Shown piece after piece: positions 16,915-27,600 of a stretch of 32,525 nucleotides of DNA. Source of the stretch: Nostoc favosum CHAB5714 (lineage in GTDB: Bacteria > Cyanobacteriota > Cyanobacteriia > Cyanobacteriales > Nostocaceae); NCBI RefSeq assembly GCF_020829495.1, contig NZ_JAIVFQ010000076.1, positions 1 to 32,525 on the forward strand. Direction: 5' to 3'. The position numbers and the translations under genes are program-made. Below the pieces are notes generated by a model. The model was not told the origin of the DNA. It did no database searches and was given only the letters and a program-made list of their open reading frames with translations. Within the stretch, counting starts at the first letter, position 1. Every line of letters begins with the position of its first letter.

Positions 16915-17985
16915 ATGATTAGCACTCAAGAACAGGACGTAAACAGCAAACAAAAAGACAAAAAAGTTATTAAATGTGTCGTTTGGGATTTAGATAACAC
17001 CTTATGGCACGGGGTTTTACTCGAAGATAAACAAGTTTCCTTACGAGAAAATATAGTAAATCTTATTCATACTATAGATAGTCGTGGTATCCTACAATCT
17101 ATAGCAAGTAAAAACGAAAGAGTAACAGCAATAGCTAAATTAGAAGAATTCGGATTAAAAGAGTATTTTTTATATCCTCAAATTAATTGGAATTCTAAAG
17201 CGTCTTCCATCAAAGAAATTGCTAGATCACTAAATATTGGTTTAGATGCGATCGCCTTCATTGATGACCAATTATTTGAACTAGAAGAAGTAAAATTTAC
17301 CTTACCAGAAATTCTCTGTATCAACGTAGATGAAATCGATAATATTTTAGATATGCCTGTGATGAATCCCCGTTTTATCACGGAAGATTCACGAATTAGA
17401 AGATTGATGTATATTAGTGATATAGAGCGCCAGAATGCGGAAAAAGAATTTGTTGGAACAGCAGATGAATTCTTAGCTACGCTCAATATGAATTTCACAA
17501 TCTCCTCAGCACAAGAAGAAGATTTACAACGTGCAGAAGAATTAACATTACGGACTAATCAACTGAATACAACTGGTTATACCTACTCCTATGACGAACT
17601 TAATCATTTCCGCCAATCAGGAAATCATAAGCTGTTAATTGCAAGCTTGGAAGATAAGTATGGAAGCTACGGGAAAATAGGTTTAGCTCTAATCGAATGC
17701 CAAGCTGATATATGGACAATCAAGCTTTTGCTGATGTCATGTCGCGTTATGTCAAGGGGAGTTGGGACAATTATGATGAATCATATTATGAATCTGGCTC
17801 AAAAAAATAATGTCCGTCTTCTGGCAGAGTTTATACCAAATGACCGCAATAGAATGATGTATATATCTTATAAATTTGCAGGTTTTAAAGAAATTGATAA
17901 AATAGGAAACTCAGTTCTTTTTGAAAATGACCTAATTAGAATTCAGCCTGTACCTTTATATGTAAAATTTAAAGTAATTGATTAA
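16915..17985 (+). CDS. fkbH: FkbH-like HAD-superfamily protein (glyceryl-ACP forming)
   Basis: The N-terminus has the HAD motif D25-L-D27-N-T (VVWDLDNTLWHGVLL), and IAFIDDQLFELEEV supplies the later acidic motif. The C-terminal half is the acyltransferase-like part of FkbH proteins (LRTNQLNTTGYTYS, then YGSYGKIG). In characterised pathways FkbH dephosphorylates 1,3-bisphosphoglycerate and loads glycerate onto an ACP. At 356 residues the length is normal. The gene starts three bases after the stop of the FkbI-like gene, so the two are surely co-translated. The dedicated ACP that usually accompanies it, and an O-methyltransferase, are not found in this window. Confidence 0.9.
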   Translation: MISTQEQDVNSKQKDKKVIKCVVWDLDNTLWHGVLLEDKQVSLRENIVNLIHTIDSRGILQSIASKNERVTAIAKLEEFGLKEYFLYPQINWNSKASSIKEIARSLNIGLDAIAFIDDQLFELEEVKFTLPEILCINVDEIDNILDMPVMNPRFITEDSRIRRLMYISDIERQNAEKEFVGTADEFLATLNMNFTISSAQEEDLQRAEELTLRTNQLNTTGYTYSYDELNHFRQSGNHKLLIASLEDKYGSYGKIGLALIECQADIWTIKLLLMSCRVMSRGVGTIMMNHIMNLAQKNNVRLLAEFIPNDRNRMMYISYKFAGFKEIDKIGNSVLFENDLIRIQPVPLYVKFKVID

Positions 17986-18023
17986 TTCGTTAATAATAAA
18001 TTAAATATTATAAGGATAGTGTT

Positions 18024-21000
18024 ATGGAAGGTAAGAATAGTGAAATTATTAAGCGACGTTCTCAACTCTCACCTGCTAAACAAGCGATTTTAGAAAAGCG
18101 CTTACGGGGTGAGAGTGAATATAATCAAGAAATACCTATACCCCGTCGTACCCAGCAAAGCCCATGTCCTCTGTCTTTGCCTCAACAGCGATTGTGGTTT
18201 ATCCAACAATTAGAACCTCAAAATTCCGCTTACAACGAATTTGCTTGTCTACAATTAAAAGGTGCTGTAAATTTTGCAATTTTAGAGAGAAGTTTTAATG
18301 AGATTATAAAACGTCATGAATCCTTGCGAACTTCTTTTGAAACTTTAGATGGGCAACCAGTTCAAGTCATTCATCCAACCGTTACTTTAAAGTTGCCAGT
18401 GGTAGATTTGAGAAACTTACCACCGACATTGCAAGATGTAGAAGTAGAGCTGCTGACTGCTGAAATCGCTCAAAAGCCTTTTGACTTGGCATTCTGTCCC
18501 TTGCTGCGAGTGATTTTATTGCAGGTTAGTGAAGAGGAATATTTACTTTTGTTAGTCGTCCACCACATCGTTTGTGATGGGTGGTCAATAAAGTTATTCA
18601 ACCAAGAATTAGCAGAAATATACAAAGATTTTTTCACAGAAAAACCTTCCGCACTTGCAGAACTGCCAATTCAATATGCAGACTATTCGATATGGCAGCA
18701 TCAGTGGCTGCAAGGTGAGCGAGAAAAAACTCAACTTTCATATTGGAAGCAGCAACTTGCAGATGCTCCAACAACCTTATCTTTGCCAACAGACCGTCAA
18801 CGACCTCCCGTACAAAGTTTCAAAGGAGCAGTAAGACACTTCAAGCTATCATCACGCTTGACCGATATGCTGAGGTCTTTAAGCAAGGAGCAAGGGGTGA
18901 CTTTGTTTATGACCTTGTTAGCAGCTTTTCAAGCACAACTTTACCGCTATACAGGTCAAGAAGATATCTGCATTGGCTCTCCAATTGCTAACCGCAACCA
19001 TGCTGATATTGAAAGCTTGATTGGCTTTTTTGTCAATACCCTTGTGCTTCGTACTGACCTTTCTGGGAACCCAAGCTTTTTAGAATTACTCAAGAGAGTT
19101 CACGAAGTATGTGTCGGAGCTTATGCCCATGCAGGTCTGCCTTTTGAGCGATTAGTGAAAGAGCTTCATCCTGAGCGGAATCTTAGTCATAACCCCCTGT
19201 TTCAAGTCATGTTTGTTTTGCAGGAAAATAACGACAAAGATTTGGTATTACCAAACTTGACTCTAAAATGGCTTCAAAACCATAGCGGGAGAGCCTTGTT
19301 TGATTTAACACTGAATGTGGTAGATGCTAAATCTGAACTTTGGGGATGGTGGGAGTACAACACAGATTTGTTTGATGCTGCGACTATTGAGAGAATGGTA
19401 GGGCATTTTACTAATTTGCTAGAAGGTGTTGTTAGTCGACCAGAGAAGCCTTTATCTGATTTGCCATTATTAACAGAACCTGAGCGTCAGACTCTTTTAG
19501 TTAACTGGAATAATACAGCTACTGATTACCCCCAGGATAAATGTATCCATGAGTTGTTTGAATCACAGGTAGAGAAAACACCTGATGCAGTAGCAGTCGT
19601 ATTTGAAAATCAACAGTTAAGTTATCGGGAACTAAACCGACGAGCTAATCAGTTAGCACACTACTTACAAAAATTAGGAGTAAAACCAGAGGTATTGGTC
19701 GGGATTTGTGTAGAGCGATCGCTCGAAATGGTCATCGGACTATTGGCCATCCTCAAAGCCTGTGGTGCATATGTACCTCTAGACCCTGGCTATCCCCAAG
19801 AACGCTTGGCTTATGTGTTAGAAAACTCACAACCAGGCGTATTACTCACACAACAATACCTATTAGAAAATATACCAAATCATCAAGCTCAAGTAATTTG
19901 CATCGATAGTGACTGGGAGAAAATTGCCACTGAAAGCACAGAAAATCCCATATCCAACATCACATTTGATAACCTTGCTTACGTCATCTACACCTCCGGT
20001 TCTACAGGTAAACCAAAGGGGGTTCTTGGTTTGCACAAAGGTGCTATCAACCGTTTTCAATGGATGTGGCAAAATTATCCTTTTGTAGAGGAAGAAATCT
20101 GTTGCCAGAAAACCTCTCTAAACTTTGTGGATTCAGTATGGGAAATATTTGGGTCTTTACTTCAAGGAATAACCATAGTAATTGTGCCCGATAAAGTTGT
20201 CAAAGATCCACAACATTTTGTCAGGAGTCTCGCACACAGCAATGTGACACGGTTAGTACTTGTTCCTTCATTACTATGCATACTATTAAATACATACGAT
20301 GTCTTAGAATTGCAGCTACCCAAGTTAAAGTTATGGATTAGCAGTGGAGAAGCGCTCTCTAATGACTTACTGGTGCAATTTCGGCAAGGTTTGCCAAACA
20401 GTACCTTGTTAAATCTTTACGGTTCATCGGAGGTATCTGCCGATGTGACTTGTTACAGTATTACTCCACAAACAGTCTTATCAGCATCCACCTTAATCGG
20501 TCGTCCAATTGCTAATACACAGATATATATACTAGATGCAAACAAGCAACCTGTTCCTATAGGCGTAATAGGCGAAATATATATAGGTGGCGAACAATTA
20601 GCACGAGGCTATTTAAACCGTCCTCAACTAAGTGCTGAAAAATTTATTCCCAATCCTTTTAGTGAGGAATTAGCAGCACGCTTGTATAAAACAGGGGATT
20701 TAGCTCGTTATTTACCGAATGGAAATATAGAATATATTGGTCGGATTGATAATCAGGTAAAAGTACGCGGTTTCAGGATTGAATTAGGAGAAATCGAAGC
20801 CCTCCTTAGTCAACACCCTGGGGTACGAGAAGCTGTAGTTGCAGTTCAATCTTCGCAAATAGATTCTCAAAGAATAGTTGCTTATGTAGTTCCCACGAGA
20901 AAGCAAGCGCCAACAATTTCTGAACTACGCGGTTTCTTAGAGGCAAAATTGCCGAATTATATGGTGCCAGCAGCTTTTGTCACATTGGAGGCGCTACCAC

Positions 21001-23693
21001 TAACACCCAATGGTAAAGTTGACCGCAAAGCATTACCCGCACCTAAATTAACACAGGTTTTATCATCGAATATTACCCCTCCTTCCACACCAATTGAGAA
21101 TTTATTAGCAGGTATTTGGGCAGAAATACTGGGTATAGATAAAATAGGTATTCATAATAATTTCTTTGAATTAGGTGGTCACTCATTAATAGCAACTCGT
21201 GTAATTTCCCAAATTCGGCAAGTATTTCAGACAGAGCTTCCTTTACGTTATTTATTTGAAAAACCAACAATAGCAGGGTTAGCAAAAGAAATTGAAAAAG
21301 CGATTAAGGTAGACTCAACAGTTGAAGTAACAAACATTGAGCAGATAGAACGTACACAGCAATTATCGCTATCTTATGCTCAACAAAGACTATGGTTTTT
21401 ATCTCAGTTAGAACCAGACAGCCCCTTCTACAACATACCTGGTGCTGTTCGTTTACAGGGACAGTTAAATGTAGAAGCATTACAGCAAAGTTTTAACGAA
21501 ATAGTAAGTCGGCATGAAGCACTGCGGACTAATTTTCAAACCAAAGAAGGACAAGCTGTAGCTGTCGTCTCAGAAGATAAACCCATAACGCTATCAATAC
21601 TCGATATTAGTGACCTACCAGCTAATCAACAGCAAGCCGAAATTAAACAACAGGTAGCACAAGCAGCACAACAACTCTTCGATATTAGCAACGACCATCT
21701 ACTGAGGGTAAAACTGTTACGTCTTGCTCTGCAAGAACATATCGTACTGCTGACAATGCACCACATCATCTCTGATGCTTGGTCAATCGGCGTATTAGTA
21801 GAAGAATTAGCAGCACTGTATCCAGCCTTTTGTCATGGACAGCCCTCTCCATTACCTACATTACCAATACAGTATGTAGACTTTGCAGCCTGGCAAAGGC
21901 AATGGTTGCAAGGAGAAGCACTGGAAGCTCAGTTATCTTATTGGCTTAAGCAGTTAGATAACGCACCAAAAGTATTAGAATTACCTACCGACTATCCAAG
22001 ACCGGCAATTCAAACTTACCGTGGCGCAACCTACTCATTTGAGTTACCGAAAGAACTATCCACATCCCTGAATCAATTGAGCCAGCAGCAGGGAAGTACT
22101 TTATTTATGACCCTGTTAGCAAGCTTCCAAATATTACTATGGCGTTATTCTGGTCAACAAGACATTGTGGTTGGTTCACCCATTGCTAACCGCAATCGGG
22201 CAGACATAGAAGCGCTAATTGGTGTTTTTGTCAACACCCTAGTATTGCGAAGCAATTTAACAGGAAATCCGAGTTTTGAGGAGCTACTAAAACGGGTGCG
22301 GGAAGTAGCACTAGGAGCTTATGCACATCAAGATTTGCCGTTTGAGTTGTTAGTTGAGCGACTACAACCGCAGCGAGACTTAAGCCATACACCACTATTT
22401 CAAGTGATGTTTGTGCTTCAGAATGCGCCAATGTCAGCTTTAGATTTGCCTGGTTTAACTTTAACTAAGTTGGAAAGTGATAGTGGTACTGCCCAGTTTG
22501 ATTTAACCCTGGAGATGACGGAAACAGCACAGGGAATATCTGGTAATCTGGTGTATGATACTGATTTATTTGCGGAAAGTTCTATACACAGAATTGTAGG
22601 TCACTTGCAAACGTTGCTGGAAGCAATTGTTGCTAATCCACAGCAGCGTTTGTCTGATTTACCATTGTTGACAGAATTTGAGCAGCATCAATTACTGCGA
22701 GAGTGGAATAATACAACTACTGATTACCCCCAAGATAAATGTATCCATGAATTATTTGAAGCGCAGGTAGAGAAAACACCTGATGCAGTAGCAGTGGTAT
22801 TTGAAAACCAACAGTTAAGTTATGGGGAATTAAACCAACGAGCGAATCAGTTGGCACATTACTTATGTTCGCTAGGAGTAAAACCAGAGGTATTAGTAGG
22901 ACTTTGCACCCAGCGCTCTCTTGAAATGATAATTGGGCTGTTAGCTATCCTCAAAGCTGGGGGAGCCTATTTACCGATTGACCCAACCTATCCCCCAGAA
23001 CGACTAGCACTGATGCTAAATGATTCTCAAGTGACAGTATTGCTTGCACAACAGCACCTTCTGGGACAGTTACCAGCGCATACAGCAAAAGTCATTTGCT
23101 TAGACGATGATGTTAATTGGCAAGGTGTCTCATCAGCAATACAAAACCCTCCAAATCAAACCGCCCCTGCAAATCTAGCTTACATGATTTACACATCTGG
23201 TTCTACGGGTAAGCCGAAGGGGGTGATGGTTGAACATCGGTCATTGTTGAATTTTGTCCTCACCGCTATTGATGAATATGGAATTAATGCAAGCGACCGG
23301 ATTTTGCAATTCGCGTCTATTTGTTTTGATACATCTATTGAAGAAATCTTTCCTTGTCTTGTCGCCGGTGCAACATTAGTACTGCGAACCGAAGAAATGC
23401 TGTATTCGGTTGATGAATTCTGGCGGTGTTGCCAACAATGGCAGTTAACTGTTTTGGATTTGCCTACAGCTTATTGGCATCAGTTGGTGGCAGAACTTAA
23501 CCCTCAAGACTCGCGAATTCCTCAAAATCTCAGAACTGTGATTATTGGAGGAGAAGAAGCTCAACACTCAAAAGTCGAACATTGGCACAGTAGCGTTGCA
23601 CATTTGCCCAATCCACCGCAATTATTTAATAGTTACGGGCCATGGGAATTCATGATAACTTCTTTGAACTTGGTGGTCATTCATTGCTTTTAG
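18024..23693 (+). CDS. NRPS: C-A(beta-Ala)-PCP-C-A (second A domain truncated and frameshifted)
   Basis: An N-terminal LSPAKQAILEKRLRG linker is followed by C1 about 45-490 (H180-H181, D185: HHIVCDG), A1 about 505-1005, PCP1 with Ser1054 (LGGHSLI), C2 about 1110-1555 (HHIISDA) and A2 from about 1570. The A1 specificity positions read VDWVISLADK, which I recognise as the beta-alanine code. A2 reaches YGP near residue 1872 and then runs into about 18 meaningless residues. The rest of A2 and the start of its PCP are deleted, and the PCP continues in another frame at 23642. The readable A2 code is D-T-E-D-I-G-S; the acidic residues at positions 239 and 278 suggest a basic substrate, but I do not recognise an exact match. 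AAGGA at 18012-18016 supports the start. Confidence 0.9.
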   Translation: MEGKNSEIIKRRSQLSPAKQAILEKRLRGESEYNQEIPIPRRTQQSPCPLSLPQQRLWFIQQLEPQNSAYNEFACLQLKGAVNFAILERSFNEIIKRHESLRTSFETLDGQPVQVIHPTVTLKLPVVDLRNLPPTLQDVEVELLTAEIAQKPFDLAFCPLLRVILLQVSEEEYLLLLVVHHIVCDGWSIKLFNQELAEIYKDFFTEKPSALAELPIQYADYSIWQHQWLQGEREKTQLSYWKQQLADAPTTLSLPTDRQRPPVQSFKGAVRHFKLSSRLTDMLRSLSKEQGVTLFMTLLAAFQAQLYRYTGQEDICIGSPIANRNHADIESLIGFFVNTLVLRTDLSGNPSFLELLKRVHEVCVGAYAHAGLPFERLVKELHPERNLSHNPLFQVMFVLQENNDKDLVLPNLTLKWLQNHSGRALFDLTLNVVDAKSELWGWWEYNTDLFDAATIERMVGHFTNLLEGVVSRPEKPLSDLPLLTEPERQTLLVNWNNTATDYPQDKCIHELFESQVEKTPDAVAVVFENQQLSYRELNRRANQLAHYLQKLGVKPEVLVGICVERSLEMVIGLLAILKACGAYVPLDPGYPQERLAYVLENSQPGVLLTQQYLLENIPNHQAQVICIDSDWEKIATESTENPISNITFDNLAYVIYTSGSTGKPKGVLGLHKGAINRFQWMWQNYPFVEEEICCQKTSLNFVDSVWEIFGSLLQGITIVIVPDKVVKDPQHFVRSLAHSNVTRLVLVPSLLCILLNTYDVLELQLPKLKLWISSGEALSNDLLVQFRQGLPNSTLLNLYGSSEVSADVTCYSITPQTVLSASTLIGRPIANTQIYILDANKQPVPIGVIGEIYIGGEQLARGYLNRPQLSAEKFIPNPFSEELAARLYKTGDLARYLPNGNIEYIGRIDNQVKVRGFRIELGEIEALLSQHPGVREAVVAVQSSQIDSQRIVAYVVPTRKQAPTISELRGFLEAKLPNYMVPAAFVTLEALPLTPNGKVDRKALPAPKLTQVLSSNITPPSTPIENLLAGIWAEILGIDKIGIHNNFFELGGHSLIATRVISQIRQVFQTELPLRYLFEKPTIAGLAKEIEKAIKVDSTVEVTNIEQIERTQQLSLSYAQQRLWFLSQLEPDSPFYNIPGAVRLQGQLNVEALQQSFNEIVSRHEALRTNFQTKEGQAVAVVSEDKPITLSILDISDLPANQQQAEIKQQVAQAAQQLFDISNDHLLRVKLLRLALQEHIVLLTMHHIISDAWSIGVLVEELAALYPAFCHGQPSPLPTLPIQYVDFAAWQRQWLQGEALEAQLSYWLKQLDNAPKVLELPTDYPRPAIQTYRGATYSFELPKELSTSLNQLSQQQGSTLFMTLLASFQILLWRYSGQQDIVVGSPIANRNRADIEALIGVFVNTLVLRSNLTGNPSFEELLKRVREVALGAYAHQDLPFELLVERLQPQRDLSHTPLFQVMFVLQNAPMSALDLPGLTLTKLESDSGTAQFDLTLEMTETAQGISGNLVYDTDLFAESSIHRIVGHLQTLLEAIVANPQQRLSDLPLLTEFEQHQLLREWNNTTTDYPQDKCIHELFEAQVEKTPDAVAVVFENQQLSYGELNQRANQLAHYLCSLGVKPEVLVGLCTQRSLEMIIGLLAILKAGGAYLPIDPTYPPERLALMLNDSQVTVLLAQQHLLGQLPAHTAKVICLDDDVNWQGVSSAIQNPPNQTAPANLAYMIYTSGSTGKPKGVMVEHRSLLNFVLTAIDEYGINASDRILQFASICFDTSIEEIFPCLVAGATLVLRTEEMLYSVDEFWRCCQQWQLTVLDLPTAYWHQLVAELNPQDSRIPQNLRTVIIGGEEAQHSKVEHWHSSVAHLPNPPQLFNSYGPWEFMITSLNLVVIHCF

Positions 23694-23914
23694 TTCAATT
23701 TCATAGCAATTTACGTGAAGTTTTTAAACGAGATTTACCTCTTATAGACTTATTTAGATATCCAACCGTAAACTCTTTAGTAAATTATTTAAATCAGGTC
23801 GAAAATCAACAGCAATCTCATGATATTATGGCTGAGATAACCGAAAGAATAGCAGATGGAAAAACTCAACAAAAAAAGCGTCTGCAAAAAATAAAATCTG
23901 TGGAAAATATTTAA
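23642..23914 (+). pseudogene. Peptidyl carrier domain and tail severed from the preceding NRPS
   Basis: The 90 residues are GIHDNFFELGGHSLLLVQ with phosphopantetheine Ser14, followed by helices III-IV and a basic tail. This is the C-terminal end of the NRPS at 18024, displaced into a different frame by the deletion that removed about 210 residues of A2 and the first PCP helix. The ATG lies at the junction itself and has no ribosome binding site, so independent translation is doubtful. Confidence 0.8.
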
Positions 23915-24029
23915 TATTTATCAATATTATCTGGTTTTCGTCATCTGGAATTAGCTAAAATTGCTGATCCTTGTTAAACAAGTTTAAAGAAGTAATTATA
24001 TTGAAAAGATTCAAGGAATAATTGAGAAA

Positions 24030-24533
24030 ATGAGTATTCCAATAGCATCAACTTCTATCAACGGCTCGGAAATAGCAATCATTGGATTGGCAGGAAGATT
24101 TCCTGGAGCTAAAAACATTAATGAACTCTGGAATAATCTTCAAAATGGCATAGAATCAATTTCTTTTTTCAGTGACGAAGAACTGTTGGCAGCAGGAATA
24201 GATGAAGAACTTCTCAGTTCCCAAAATTATGTTAAAGCACATGCTGTGATAGAAGATGCCGAATTATTTGATGCATCATTTTTTGGATTTAATCCCAGAG
24301 AAGCAGAAATCACTGACCCACAGCACCGCATTTTTTTGGAGTGTGCATGGCAAGCATTAGAGAATGCGGGATATAAATCTGGAATCGAGAAATGTCCCAT
24401 AGGTGTGTTCGCAGGTTCTGGCTTAAATAGCTACTTACTCAACCTTTACTTAAATCGAAACGCTATATCAGTAGCTGACTTTTCACGGGAAGTCTTCAAG
24501 CCTCGAAAAAACGTGACTTTTTCTACAGCCTAA
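24030..24533 (+). pseudogene. PKS ketosynthase N-terminal fragment
   Basis: The start MSIPIASTSINGSEIAIIGLAG and the runs GRFPGAKNINELW and FFGFNPREAEITDPQHR are a PKS ketosynthase N-terminus. KS homology ends near residue 150 (LNSYLLNLYLNRNAIS), before the catalytic Cys and both His. The last 19 or so residues are read-through into an inverted-repeat element beginning at 24475, ending at TAA. AAGGA at 24013-24017 supports the start. It is the front of the module continued at 24618-29066, with the rest of the KS and the front of the AT missing. Confidence 0.85.
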
Positions 24534-24629
24534 TTGTCAATAGCTTTAAGTTAATGAAAATAGCTAACGGAAAAATCAGGGTTTGGAAAACCCTCAAAAT
24601 GGCCTTTTCCACATGCCGTGAAAAGTCAG
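24475..24629. mobile_element. 155-bp inverted-repeat element (MITE or IS remnant) at the KS/AT break
   Basis: A perfect 14-bp inverted repeat, CTGACTTTTCACGG at 24475-24488 and CCGTGAAAAGTCAG at 24616-24629, bounds the segment. Inside is a strong hairpin AGGGTTT-GGA-AAACCCT (24578-24594). The interior codes for nothing. It sits exactly where ketosynthase homology ends on the left and acyltransferase homology begins on the right. No clear target duplication is visible, as expected if adjacent sequence was deleted after insertion. Confidence 0.7.
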
Positions 24630-27600
24630 AGAAACAGCAACAATGGCAGTAAGCAAAAGCAAGATACTACCTCCAGTAGGTTGGATTTGCGAAAAATGTT
24701 AGACCGTGGGCAAGAACCAGCAGATGCAGAGACGTTGCGTGCAACATCTTTACTAAATCAAACCCTTCTTACCCAACCAGCTATATTTGTCATTGAATAT
24801 GCTTTAGCTCAGTTGTGGATATCGTGGGGAATTCGTCCTACGGCGATGATTGGCTACAGCATTGGTGAATATGTAGCAGCAACTCTAGCCGAGGTTTTGT
24901 CTGTTGAAGATGCTTTAACCTTAGTAGCTAGAAGAGCGCAAATGATTGAAGAGTTGCCAGAAGGGGCGATGCTGGCAGTGCCGCTTTCAGAAGAAGAGAT
25001 ACAGCCCCTCCGAAATGAAAAAATTTCCATGTCTGCAATCAACGGGCCATCATTGTGTGTGATTGCAGGTGCCAAGGATGCGGTGGAGGAATGGGAACGA
25101 CAACTGGGCGAACAAAATTTAATTGGTAAGCGTTTGCAGACATCTCACGCTTTCCATTCTGTGATGATGGAGGCGATCGCACCTGCCTTTGACGATTTAG
25201 TTAAAACATTTAACCTCAAACCCCCAAAAATTCCCTATATTTCTAACGTTACTGGCACTTGGATTACAGCAGAGCAAGCAACAGACCCCAGTTATTGGGT
25301 GAAACATCTGTGTCAACCAGTACGCTTTGCACAGGGAGTCCAACAGTTATGGCAAAAAGACAATCCGATTTTATTAGAGGTAGGCCCTGGTCAAGCATTA
25401 ATTAGTTTTGCATCGCAATGTCTAGAAAGCGATCGTGCTAAATCTGCGATGCTCCCCACCCTGCGCCATTCCTACGAACAACAGTCAGATATAGCGTTTT
25501 TAATGAATACATTGGGTCGCCTTTGGCTGGCTGGGGTAGAAGTAGATTGGTCTAGCTTTTATACCAACGAACAACGCACTCGCATCCCCTTACCGACATA
25601 TCCATTTGAACGTCAGCGCTACTGGATTGATGCCAATCCTGAAGCTAACTTAGCTATACAACCGCAGCAAGCATTACACAAAAAACCGAATATTGCCGAC
25701 TGGTTTTATATCCCTTCCTGGAAGCGTTCTCCCCACTTACCATCAAAATCATCGCAAAAACTATGTTGCTTAGTCTTTGTTGATACTTTTGGAGTTGGTT
25801 CGCAAGTTGCACAGCAGTTGGAATCACAAGGTCATAATGTCATAACTGTAGCAATTGCAGAGCATTTTACCAAATTAGGCGATCGCGCTTATGCAATTAA
25901 TCCCCAAACCAGTAGTGATTATGATACATTGCTGGCAGAACTTAGGAGATTAGATTTAAATTCAAATGCGATCGCCAAGCCTACCGGATGGCATTTTGCT
26001 CATTTTTGGAGCGTTACGACAAATGATACCTTATCCTCCTATAAGGCGATAGAACAAACACAATCATCACATCAGTTTTTTGAAAATACTCAAAATTTGG
26101 GTTTCTGGAGTCTGCTATTTCTAGCGCAAGCTTTGGGAAGGCGGAATATTTCCGATACTTTGAAGTTAACAGTTGTCACAAGCAACGTACATGATGTAAC
26201 TGGCAATGATAGTTTATGCCCTGAAAAATCAACATTACTAGGAGCGTGTAAGGTAATTCCCCAAGAATACCCGAAGATAACTTGCTCTACTGTTGATATA
26301 GTAATTCCTTCTTGCAAAAACCCACCAGCACCAAAACTCATAGATTATCTTGTCACAGAAATTACTTCCCAAACAATCGATGACATAGTAGCCTATCGGG
26401 GTCATCATCGTTGGGTGCAAACTTTTGAACCTGTGCGGCTAGAGCGAGATATTGCAAGTAAATCTAAGGTAAGAGAAGGAGGGGTTTACTTAATTACCGG
26501 GGGACTTGGTGGTATTGGTTTGGTATTAGCAGAAAATCTAGCTCAGACAGCAGATACTAAATTAATTCTTGTTGGACGAAAAGGACTACCTGAACGTTCG
26601 CAGTGGCAACAATGGTTAGAAACTCATGATAACCAAGATAGTGTTAGCCGTAAAATTGAAAAAGTTCTGGCACTTGAGAAATTAGGAGCTAGTGTTCAAA
26701 TTTATAGTGCCGATGTAGCTAATCTTGAGCAAATGCAAGCAGTAGTTACTCAAGCTTGCAAACAATTTGGTCGTATCGATGGTGTCATTCATGCAGCAGG
26801 TATTGCTCCAGGTGGCATAATTCAACTCAAGACAAAAGAAATGGCAAATAGCGTACTCGCAGCAAAAGTCAGGGGAACGCTAGTACTAGACGAAGTTTTG
26901 AAAAATTCCAATTTAGATTTCTTTGTGCTTTGTTCATCTGGAACTTCTGTCTTGGGACACTTTGGACAAGTAGATTACTGTGCGGCAAATGCTTTTCTTG
27001 ACACTTATGCTCACTATTGTGCCTGTAAATCAAGCCAACCCACAGTATCAATTAGCTGGGATACCTGGCAAGAAGTAGGAATGCAAGTCGATACTGTAGT
27101 ACGAAATGAAATTAAGCAGATGCTAAAGCTGGAGGAAGCTAACTTAAAATTTGCAATTAAGCCTCAAGAAGGTATTGATACTTTTCATCGCATTTTAGAA
27201 AGTAATTTGCCTCATGTCGTTGTCTCAACCCAAGATTTTGTCACTTTAATCGAACAAAGCAAACACTTCCAAACGGAAGATAGATTGTCAATATTAGAAG
27301 AGAAATTAGTTTCAGCAAATATTACTGTACCAAATCATCCCCGACCCAATTTAGAGAATGATTATGTAGCTCCACGTAATGAAATTGAAGAAAGTTTGGC
27401 TCAAATTTGGCAGCAACGCCTGGGAATAGACAAAGTAGGAATTAAGGATAATTTTTTTGAATTAGGAGGTGATTCCGTTCTTGCAATTCAAGTTATTTCC
27501 AAAGCCAACCAACTAGGCTTAAAGTTAACTGCTCAACAAATGTTTCAGCATCAGACTATTGCTGAATTAGCAACAGCAGCATCTATGCAAGAAACAAAAC

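Noticed and set aside
23636..23645. CCATGG palindrome at the A2/PCP junction as a cloning scar
   Set aside because: A six-base palindrome is expected by chance, and no vector or linker sequence surrounds it.
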